Made by a program: the position numbers and the translations under genes. From NCBI RefSeq assembly GCF_003148845.1, contig NZ_QGHA01000003.1, positions 26,918 through 90,917 on the forward strand: 64,000 nucleotides of DNA, read 5' to 3'. Below are positions 1-7,643 of the stretch, in pieces. How positions within the stretch are numbered: position 1 is the first letter of the stretch; each line of letters starts with the position of its first letter. The notes below the pieces were generated by a model, which saw only the letters and a list, made by a program, of their open reading frames with translations, was not told the origin of the DNA and made no database searches. The stretch comes from Mucilaginibacter oryzae (GTDB lineage Bacteria > Bacteroidota > Bacteroidia > Sphingobacteriales > Sphingobacteriaceae).

Positions 1-232
1 GTGTAATTTAGTTGGAAAGTCTGAAGTCCGCAAGTCCGGAAGTCCGAAGTCCGAAAGTCTGGAAATCGAAAGCGGAAGTTCCAAAGCTGGAAATCAGCGG
101 AGGGTTCCGCATTTATATACTCACTATCTAAATTGATTGCCTGAAACTTATTGACCTTATACATCCGCACTTTCCGACTTCCGCACTTCAGACTTTCCAA
201 CTTTCGGACTTGCGGACTTCCGGACTTCCGTA
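1..232. repeat. Mirrored AGTCCG-word intergenic repeat, copy 1
   Basis: The left arm (about 11-64) is a run of degenerate words such as AAGTCCGGAAGTCCG. The right arm (about 168-231) is its reverse complement (CGGACTTCCGGACTTCCG). About 100 bases of unrelated sequence separate them, so a transcript could fold into a long imperfect hairpin. It directly abuts the stop codon of the minus-strand esterase. Related copies lie at 25140-25275 and 33290-33496. No gene is seen in this stretch. Confidence 0.8.
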
Positions 233-1372
233 CTACCTTCCCAGCAACCACTTATAAAACCCCGGCCAATCGCCATTCCATTGTTTTTCATTGTGTGAAG
301 CGCCTTTTACCACCACCACCGGAGTGTTTTGCGGTTTGATGCCTTTTGCCTTTAACAAATCCGCCATCTTCTGCATATCTGCAACCATACTATCGCTTTC
401 CGCATCACCGCAGACAAAGTAGAAACGAGTGTTTTTGTAAAACTCCGCTTGCTTAACCAGGTCATATAGTTGTGGCGCTATCCAGAACGCGGGCGAAAAT
501 ATCCCGGCGTTCCCAAAAACACGCGGATATTTAACGGCGGCGTACAGTGATATTAAACCTCCCATCGAACTGCCTGCTATTGTTGTGTGTTCAGCATCCT
601 TCAGGGTGCGGTAATGGCTATCCACATAGGGCTTTAGCGTTTCAACCAAAAACCGCGCATAATCAGCACCCCTGCCCCTGCCGTATTTCGAATCGTAAGG
701 ATCGTATTCTGTAATCCGGTTTTCGCCACCGTGATCAATGCCCACTATAATACAATGACGCTTGGCCGCTACCTGGTCCATCAGCTCGTCTATCCCCCAT
801 TCGCCGTAACCCGAAGTGTATTCATCAAAAAGGTTCTGCCCGTCGTGCATATAAATAACCGGGACCCTCCTTTTAACGGATTCATAATCCGCAGGCAGGT
901 AAATCCAAATCCTCCGCCGACGGTTAAGCTGCGGCATATTGAATTCTTCGCTGATGATACGCACCCGCGCCGTGGCTGTATGCTTCTTTTGAGCCTGTGC
1001 AAAATTATCCTGCCATCCGGCCACATCTATTGTGATAGATGTATCGGCGTTCAGTTTTAACTGCCGGTTGTCAGTTTGTTTGCCGACGGCATCGCATTCT
1101 GCTGTTTTCCAGCTGCCGCGGGTTATTTTAAAGCGATAAATCCCGGCGTTCAGATGCCTGGTTAAGCTGTACTTTTCGCCATCGGTTTTGAGCAGCTCCC
1201 AGTCCTTATCGGCTGGGTTCCATCCATTAAAATCGCCAGCCAGAAACAGGCGTTCGGAGGCATTTTTCAGGGCCGGAATTTTGCCGGTAAAAACACTGAT
1301 TTTGACCTGTGCAAAAAGCAAAAAATTTTGGCCAAAAAGCCAAAACGCGCAGAAAATTATTTTTTTCGTCAT
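233..1372 (-). CDS. Secreted esterase with N-terminal starch-binding-like domain
   Basis: A 379-residue alpha/beta hydrolase of the putative-esterase (enterochelin esterase-like, COG2819) family. Residues 1-21 form a signal peptide ending ...LLFAQ. Residues about 25-120 resemble an AMPK1/CBM48-type carbohydrate-binding domain (FLAGDFNGWNPADKDWEL). The catalytic domain follows, with nucleophile Ser269 in GSSMGG, a likely acid in CGDAESD and the likely His in GASHNE near the C-terminus. It is divergent from susC and shares its regulatory region, so it probably removes acyl groups from, or otherwise processes, the glycan imported by the neighbouring Sus-like system (inference). Substrate cannot be read from sequence. 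The ATG at 1372 is chosen because it gives a clean signal peptide. Confidence 0.85.
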   Translation of the reverse strand: MTKKIIFCAFWLFGQNFLLFAQVKISVFTGKIPALKNASERLFLAGDFNGWNPADKDWELLKTDGEKYSLTRHLNAGIYRFKITRGSWKTAECDAVGKQTDNRQLKLNADTSITIDVAGWQDNFAQAQKKHTATARVRIISEEFNMPQLNRRRRIWIYLPADYESVKRRVPVIYMHDGQNLFDEYTSGYGEWGIDELMDQVAAKRHCIIVGIDHGGENRITEYDPYDSKYGRGRGADYARFLVETLKPYVDSHYRTLKDAEHTTIAGSSMGGLISLYAAVKYPRVFGNAGIFSPAFWIAPQLYDLVKQAEFYKNTRFYFVCGDAESDSMVADMQKMADLLKAKGIKPQNTPVVVVKGASHNEKQWNGDWPGFYKWLLGR

Positions 1373-1719
1373 GGTAAAACACTAAAAACCGGGAACGTTC
1401 CCGGAAACGTTCCCGGAAATTGATTGCATTAAAGTAAAATAGCCCATTGTGTATTCTTAACACTTACTTTTTCAATAAACCTCGCTTTAAATCCAAATTT
1501 CGCATAAAAACAATACTTTTTCGCCTCGATTTTAATACTTTTTAATATTTCTTTTTAGTTAATTTTTAATTAATCAGACCCTCTAAAATTATCTTTTACA
1601 TAAAATTTGCAATTGATATTGGTAAATGTAAATTAGTCGCATGCTGTTTCGGCCACTATTATAAACCAATTATAGCCGACAAATTAAGCCTTTTTTTATC
1701 CATTAAAATCAATAAGTAA
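1373..1719. promoter_or_regulatory. Divergent regulatory region between the esterase and susC
   Basis: No gene is seen in these 347 bases. The esterase side carries the twin CCGG-anchored palindromes at 1389-1416. On the minus strand a TACTTTAA (plus 1430-1437) resembles the Bacteroidota -7 box and would place the palindromes downstream of the start of transcription. The susC side is AT-rich, with no box I would call confidently. Confidence 0.5.
1389..1416. promoter_or_regulatory. Twin overlapping palindromic operator
   Basis: CCGGGAACGTTCCCGG (1389-1404) is a perfect 16-base palindrome. The next unit, CCGGAAACGTTCCCGG (1401-1416), overlaps it by the shared CCGG and has one mismatched pair. 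The centres are 12 bases apart, about one helical turn. An AACGTT-centred palindrome is typical of LacI-family operators, but no such regulator is encoded in the window. It lies 17-44 bases upstream of the esterase start codon. Confidence 0.6.
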
Positions 1720-4700
1720 ATGAGAAAAAATTACTCAAAAAAGTATGTTCTTCTTTGCGCTTTCCTGATGATGTCAGTCATGGCATTTGCACAAACCGGA
1801 AGCATTAAAGGAAAGGTATCCGATGAAACCAACCAGCCCCTGCCTGGCGCTACAGTAACTATCGATGGTACCACTATCGGCTCAACTACCGATGCTAATG
1901 GTAATTATGCCATTAATAACGTAAAGCACGGTAGCTATACGCTCAGCATTAAGTTTATAGGTTACGTTACTTTAAAACAAGCCGTAACCGTTAACGGCGC
2001 TACCGCTTTAAACTTTAGCCTGGTGCCCGAAAGCAAAAGCCTTAACGAGGTTGTGGTGATCGGTTATGGTACCCAACGCAAAAAAGACCTATCTGGCGCC
2101 ATTACCAACGTTACCTCCAAAGACTTTCAGAAAGGTGTGATCACCACGCCTGAACAACTGATTGCAGGCAAGGTAGCCGGCGTATCGGTAATATCAAACA
2201 GCGGTGCGCCGGGTTCAGGTAGCAAGATCCGTATCCGTGGCGGCGCATCATTAAGCGCCAGCAACGATCCGCTTATTGTTATTGATGGTGTTCCTTTAGA
2301 CAATGCCCGTAATGCTGATGGTACTTCAAAAATATCAGGTGTTGCCGATCCGTTAAGTTTAATAAACCCTAACGATATCGAATCGTTTTCTATCCTTAAG
2401 GATGCATCAGCTACCGCTATTTACGGTAACAGGGCGTCGAACGGTGTAATTTTGATCACCACAAAAAAAGGTAAAGGCAAACCGACTCTTGATTTCAGCT
2501 CGCAGTTCTCGGTATCTAAACTTGGTAAAGAAGTAAGCGTATTAACGGCCGATCAGCTTCGGGCATATGTTAAAGCCAATGGAACAACGGCGCAGCAGGC
2601 CCTCTTAGGCAACGCTAATACCGATTGGCAAAAAGAAATTTACCAAACAGCACTCACTACCGATAACAATATCAGCGTATCAGGCGCAACGAAGGTACTT
2701 CCATACCGCGTATCTGCCGGATATCTTAACCAGGAGGGCATTCTGAAAACAGGTTCACTACGTCGTTTCACTGGTGCTATCAACCTGAGCCCAAGCTTTT
2801 TCACAGATCATCTGAAACTGAATCTTAATATTAAAGGCGCAAACGTAAAACAAAGATTTGCTAATCAGGATGCCATCGGTGCAGCGGTTAGCTTTAACCC
2901 CACCCTACCAGTATACTCTGGGAGCAAACGCTTTGGCGGTTACTACGAGTGGCTTGACCCGTCATCCGTTAATGGCTTAAAATCATTAGCCCCATTAAAC
3001 CCGCTTGGCATGCTTGAACAGCGCGACGATAAAAGTAACGTGTACCGCAGCATAGGCAACTTAACCATTGATTACAAATTCCATTTCCTGCCTGAATTAC
3101 ACGCTAACGTAAACCTTGGTTACGATGTATCAAACGGCCGTGGTAATGTATTTGTAAGCGATAGCGCTGCTGTAGGTTATAAAAGATTTAAAGATGCCAA
3201 CGGCGTTTTCCACGGCGGAACCAAAACCCAATACAAACAACTGCAATCAAACAAAATATTTGAAGGCTATCTGAGCTATGCTAAAGATTTTAAAAGCATT
3301 AAAAGCCATGTTGACGCGGTTGCAGGTTACTCATACCAGGATTTTTTAACAACAAATTACAATTTTCCGGATATCACCGCGGATGGTACGATTGTTTCAA
3401 AACCGGTTTATCCGTTTGATAAGCCCGAAAACAGGTTAATCTCAGTGTATGGCCGTTTAAATTATGTTTTTGATGATAAGTATATTTTAACCGGTACTGT
3501 GCGTCGCGATGGATCATCAAGGTTTGCACCAGACAGAAGATATGGGACATTCCCTTCGGCCGCCTTTGCCTGGAAAATGATCAATGAAGATTTCCTTAAG
3601 GGATCAAAAGTCTTATCTGATTTAAAATTACGTCTTGGCTGGGGTAAAACCGGGCAGCAGGATATTGGCGAGAATTACAGCTATATCTCATACTACAACC
3701 TGAGCAACAACACAGCTCAATATCAATTAGGTGATACTTTTTATAATTTATACCGTCCGGGAGGTTATTATCCTAACAGAACATGGGAGGAAACAACATC
3801 TGCCAATGTTGGCTTTGACTTCGGCTTTATCGATAACCGTATAACCGGAACAGTAGACTACTATCACCGCAAAACCAAAAACCTATTAAACAGGATCTCT
3901 CAACCGGCCGGATCAAACTTCTCTAATGAGATCGTAGCCAATATTGGCGATGCCACCAGCAGCGGCGTAGAGTTTAATATCAATGCAGATGTGATCCGTA
4001 CCAGCGATTTAACCTGGAGCATTGGTCTGAATGCTACTTACAATCAAAACAAGATCACCAAATTAACCATTGCTCCTGATCCAAGCTACGCGGGTAGCCC
4101 AACCGGTGGGATATCTGGCGGTACAGGCCAAAATATCCAAATCAATTCTGTTAACTATCCACGTTATGCTTTTTATGTATATCAACAGGTTTACGATGCC
4201 AACGGCAAACCGCTTGATGGTGTATTTGTTGACCGCAATGGCGACGGCGTGATTAACGAACAGGATTTGTACCATTACAAAAACCCCGATCCTAAAGGCT
4301 ACTTTGGTTTAACATCAAACGTAAACTATAAAAAATGGTCGGCTGGTTTTACTGCAAGAGCCAGCGTGGGTAACTATGCTTATAACAACGTATTTTCAAA
4401 CACAGGCACCCAGCGAAGCATCATAAACCCTATCGGCGTTATCAATAACGGTTCAACCAATGTACTGGAAAGTGGACTCAGCGGGAGCAGTGATAAAAAT
4501 GTACTTTCAGATTACTACATACAAAACGCGTCGTTTATCCGCATGGATAACGTTAATGTGGGTTACAATTTCGGTAAACTGTTTAAAAACAGCGGCGCCC
4601 TTCGTGTAAGTGCCAACGTTCAAAATGTGTTCGTGATCACCAAATACAAAGGTGTTGACCCTGAAATAGGTACCGGTATAGATAACAACCTGTACCCAAG

Positions 4701-4740
4701 GCCACGCACCTATGTATTAGGTTTTAATTTATCACTATAA
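1720..4740 (+). CDS. SusC/RagA-family TonB-linked outer membrane transporter
   Basis: A 1006-residue SusC-type receptor that imports oligosaccharides across the outer membrane using TonB energy. The signal peptide is residues 1-25 (ends AFAQ). A carboxypeptidase-like regulatory domain covers about 27-105 (SIKGKVSDETNQPLPGATV). A TonB-box-like stretch (LNEVVVIGYGTQRKKDLSGA) precedes the plug, which has the SusC signatures DPLIVIDGVPLD and ATAIYGNRASNGVILITTKKG. The rest is a 22-strand-type barrel ending in an aromatic/hydrophobic strand (YVLGFNLSL). It is followed 34 bases later by susD and then by a SusE-like gene, so the three form an operon. The SusE partner and the starch-binding-like domain of the divergent esterase suggest an alpha-glucan substrate (inference). 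Confidence 0.95.
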   Translation: MRKNYSKKYVLLCAFLMMSVMAFAQTGSIKGKVSDETNQPLPGATVTIDGTTIGSTTDANGNYAINNVKHGSYTLSIKFIGYVTLKQAVTVNGATALNFSLVPESKSLNEVVVIGYGTQRKKDLSGAITNVTSKDFQKGVITTPEQLIAGKVAGVSVISNSGAPGSGSKIRIRGGASLSASNDPLIVIDGVPLDNARNADGTSKISGVADPLSLINPNDIESFSILKDASATAIYGNRASNGVILITTKKGKGKPTLDFSSQFSVSKLGKEVSVLTADQLRAYVKANGTTAQQALLGNANTDWQKEIYQTALTTDNNISVSGATKVLPYRVSAGYLNQEGILKTGSLRRFTGAINLSPSFFTDHLKLNLNIKGANVKQRFANQDAIGAAVSFNPTLPVYSGSKRFGGYYEWLDPSSVNGLKSLAPLNPLGMLEQRDDKSNVYRSIGNLTIDYKFHFLPELHANVNLGYDVSNGRGNVFVSDSAAVGYKRFKDANGVFHGGTKTQYKQLQSNKIFEGYLSYAKDFKSIKSHVDAVAGYSYQDFLTTNYNFPDITADGTIVSKPVYPFDKPENRLISVYGRLNYVFDDKYILTGTVRRDGSSRFAPDRRYGTFPSAAFAWKMINEDFLKGSKVLSDLKLRLGWGKTGQQDIGENYSYISYYNLSNNTAQYQLGDTFYNLYRPGGYYPNRTWEETTSANVGFDFGFIDNRITGTVDYYHRKTKNLLNRISQPAGSNFSNEIVANIGDATSSGVEFNINADVIRTSDLTWSIGLNATYNQNKITKLTIAPDPSYAGSPTGGISGGTGQNIQINSVNYPRYAFYVYQQVYDANGKPLDGVFVDRNGDGVINEQDLYHYKNPDPKGYFGLTSNVNYKKWSAGFTARASVGNYAYNNVFSNTGTQRSIINPIGVINNGSTNVLESGLSGSSDKNVLSDYYIQNASFIRMDNVNVGYNFGKLFKNSGALRVSANVQNVFVITKYKGVDPEIGTGIDNNLYPRPRTYVLGFNLSL

Positions 4741-4774
4741 CCTGTATAGCCAGTCACATTAAAAAGAAATTAAC

Positions 4775-6367
4775 ATGAAAAGAAATTCAATAAAACTTAT
4801 ATTAATTGGTGGCTTATTTACCGCAGGCTCGCTGTTATCGTGCAATAAAAAGCTCGATCTGATTCCCACCAACGACCTGACATCGGCACAGGTGTATAAT
4901 TCGCCCGATGGTTACAAAAAAGCTTTTGCAAAAGTTTACGCCGCGTTTGCCTTAACCGGCAACTCAGGCCCTTCAGGTAACGGCGACGTTCAGGGTATTG
5001 ACGAAGGTACATCAGACTTTTTCAGGCTAATGTGGTGCGCCCAGGAATTACCTACCGATGAGGCAGTAGTTGGCTGGGGCGACCCCGGTCTGCCCGATTT
5101 CCATAATATGACATGGTCATCAAGCAACCTGTTTTTGAAGGGTATTTATTACAGAGCTGTTTACCAGATCACTTTGGCTAATGATTTTATCCGCCAATCT
5201 TCCGACGCTAATTTAAGCAGCCGTGGCATATCTGGCGCTGATGCAGACAAGATACGCGTTTACGCTGCCGAGGCGCGCTTTTTAAGGGCTTACCAGTATT
5301 CGATATTGATGGATTTGTTCGCCAACCCGCCGTTCGTTACCGAAAAAGACCCGCTTGGTTCAACGCTGCCGAAGCAAATTGCACGTAAAGACCTGTTTAA
5401 TTACATTGAAAGTGAACTAAAAGCTATTGACGGACAATTAGTAAAACCAAAACAAAACGAATACGGTCGTGCCGACCAAGCAGCCGAATGGGCTTTGCTG
5501 GCAAGGATTTATCTAAATGCCGAGGTTTATACTGGTACCGCACGTTATGGAGATGCGATCACTTACTCGAAGATGGTCATTGACAAAGGCGGTTACAAAT
5601 TAATTGGCGACTATACCAAACTGATGCGTGCAGATAACAATCTGAATACCGATGAATTTATTCTCACCATTAATTATGATGGCTTGCGCACACAAAGTTA
5701 CGGTGGCGCTACCTTCATGACCCACGCCCCTGTCGGAGGTTCTATGCCGGCTGCGCAGTTTGGCATCAGTGGTGGATGGGCTGGTTTACGCACTACTAAA
5801 GCATTGGTTAACCTGTTCCCGGGCGGGGCGTCAAGTGCCGACAAACGCGCGCAGTTTTATACTGCCGGTCAAAACTTAGAAATCACAGACATAAGCACTT
5901 TTACAGACGGATACGCTATATCCAAATTTAAAAACGTAAAAATAGCTGATGGTTCGCAAGGATCAAGCCTTGACTATGCCGACATGGACCTTCCAATTTT
6001 CAGGCTCGCCGAACAATACCTCATCTACGCCGAAGCTACTACTCGCGGCGGTACCGGCGGCGACTTGAGCACAGCGATTGGATATATCAACAAGCTGCGT
6101 GAAAGAGCTTATGGCAATGCCAATGGCGACGTTACCAGCATCACTACAGATCAGATCCTTGACGAAAGGGGCCGTGAACTATATTGGGAAGGTTTTCGCC
6201 GTACAGATTTGATCAGGTATAAAAAGTTTGTTGAAGATAGCTATCTATGGCCGTTTAAGGGTGGCGTTAAAGCGGGTAAAGGTGTTGAAAGCTACCGCAC
6301 CATTTATCCGTTACCAACAAGTGATGTTGCAGCCAATCCTAACCTGAAACAAAACACAGGATATTAA
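4775..6367 (+). CDS. SusD/RagB-family glycan-binding lipoprotein
   Basis: A 530-residue SusD homologue, the surface lipoprotein that sits as a lid on SusC and captures glycan. The signal peptide ends in lipobox LLSC with Cys23 as the lipidated residue. TPR-like helices typical of SusD follow (KVYAAFALTG, AEARFLRAYQYSILMDLFANPP, ALLARIYLNAEVYTG). The conserved C-terminal block ILDERGRELYWEGFRRTDLIRY is present. It lies 34 bases after susC and 78 bases before the SusE-like gene. Confidence 0.95.
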   Translation: MKRNSIKLILIGGLFTAGSLLSCNKKLDLIPTNDLTSAQVYNSPDGYKKAFAKVYAAFALTGNSGPSGNGDVQGIDEGTSDFFRLMWCAQELPTDEAVVGWGDPGLPDFHNMTWSSSNLFLKGIYYRAVYQITLANDFIRQSSDANLSSRGISGADADKIRVYAAEARFLRAYQYSILMDLFANPPFVTEKDPLGSTLPKQIARKDLFNYIESELKAIDGQLVKPKQNEYGRADQAAEWALLARIYLNAEVYTGTARYGDAITYSKMVIDKGGYKLIGDYTKLMRADNNLNTDEFILTINYDGLRTQSYGGATFMTHAPVGGSMPAAQFGISGGWAGLRTTKALVNLFPGGASSADKRAQFYTAGQNLEITDISTFTDGYAISKFKNVKIADGSQGSSLDYADMDLPIFRLAEQYLIYAEATTRGGTGGDLSTAIGYINKLRERAYGNANGDVTSITTDQILDERGRELYWEGFRRTDLIRYKKFVEDSYLWPFKGGVKAGKGVESYRTIYPLPTSDVAANPNLKQNTGY

Positions 6368-6445
6368 AAAGGTTTTAATGCAGGAGGCTGCAATTATGCT
6401 TCCTCCTGCCTAACGATATTTCAAATTCAATTTCAGAAAAAAGAT

Positions 6446-7528
6446 ATGAAAAAATCATTTACGAAATTCCTGGCATTGGGCAGCATTGCCTTGTTGTTGC
6501 TGGCATCATGTAAAAAGGATGAAACAAAGGTTATTGCCAACACATCACAAGCCAAAAGCACTTTTACTGCAAGCACAACAACTCCGGCACTGAGCAAAGA
6601 CCATCTTGACGACCAAGCTATAACTTTTACCATCAAATCGCCCGATTACGGGTTTAAATCTGCCGTATCAAACAGCATCCAGATCAGCACAGATGATTTT
6701 GCTACAACCGCTAACACTAAAGAGGTATCTTTGGATTTGAAAGCTACCAGCAAAGCCTTCAATGTGCTTGATTTCAATAACATTTTATTGGGCCTGAACC
6801 TGCCAACAGGCGTAGCCACAACTGTTAAAGCCAGGTTAAAAACCCAGTTTTCGGGTTCGGTAGTTACACCTACCTATTCAACCGTGGTTTCGCTGAATGT
6901 AACGCCCTTCGCTTTAACCTCGTTTATTTATTTGGGTGGAGCTTATGAAGGCTGGACAGTGCCAAGCCCTAATGTAGATAGCTTATTATCTGCAACCAGC
7001 AATGGTATTTATACCGGTATCATCAACTTCCCTGCCGGTAAACTGGAGTTTAAAGTATTACCCACCAAGAAAAATTTTGATGGCAATTACGGTTCTGATG
7101 GTCCGGGTAAAATAACTCAGGGTACCGGAAACCCACCAAATATCACGGCACCGGCAGCGGGTTTAACCTGGGTAACTGTTGATATGAACAACAAAACCAT
7201 CACCTTCGAGCCTGTTAAATATTATTACAGCCTGATAGGAGTTGCCAGTCCGAGCGGGAACTGGAATGACGATACCGACTTAAAATATGATAACGGCAAC
7301 CAGGTTTGGCAAGCAACAGTTAAGTTAAATGCAGGCGAAATGAAAGTACGCCGTAACCACGATTGGGGTACCAGCTACGGGCCACCTAAGGTGGGTGCCG
7401 ACGGATCAACCCTAGCCACATCCGATACGGATAACATCCCGGTTGCAGCAGCAGGTACTTACTATTTTACTTTTGCGCTAAATGCGGCTGATAACACCAA
7501 AGCAACGTACACGCTGGTGAAAAAATAA
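6446..7528 (+). CDS. SusE-like outer membrane starch-binding lipoprotein
   Basis: A 360-residue lipoprotein with signal peptide and lipobox LLASC (Cys22). An N-terminal SusE-type immunoglobulin-like domain (about 30-150; SKDHLDDQAITFTIKSPDYG) is followed by two carbohydrate-binding-like domains (about 155-255 and 260-360) with aromatic residues such as YEGWTVPSP and PSGNWNDDTDLKYDN. SusE/SusF proteins hold starch at the cell surface. It is the last gene of the susCDE operon and is followed by an intrinsic terminator. The substrate is inferred from the family and not proven. Confidence 0.85.
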   Translation: MKKSFTKFLALGSIALLLLASCKKDETKVIANTSQAKSTFTASTTTPALSKDHLDDQAITFTIKSPDYGFKSAVSNSIQISTDDFATTANTKEVSLDLKATSKAFNVLDFNNILLGLNLPTGVATTVKARLKTQFSGSVVTPTYSTVVSLNVTPFALTSFIYLGGAYEGWTVPSPNVDSLLSATSNGIYTGIINFPAGKLEFKVLPTKKNFDGNYGSDGPGKITQGTGNPPNITAPAAGLTWVTVDMNNKTITFEPVKYYYSLIGVASPSGNWNDDTDLKYDNGNQVWQATVKLNAGEMKVRRNHDWGTSYGPPKVGADGSTLATSDTDNIPVAAAGTYYFTFALNAADNTKATYTLVKK

Positions 7529-7551
7529 ACACAGTTGATTGATTTATAAGT

Positions 7552-7586
7552 AAAGCCTCGCCCGGTAAAACCGGCGGGGCTTTCAA
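7552..7586 (+). terminator. Intrinsic terminator after susCDE
   Basis: A GC-rich hairpin, AAAGCCTCGCCCGG / CCGGCGGGGCTTT with a TAAAA loop, closes the operon just after the SusE-like gene. Confidence 0.8.
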
Positions 7587-7643
7587 TTTATAGAATAGTT
7601 GTTCTATTTATTATCTTTAGCGCAAACCTATTATAAATATAAA

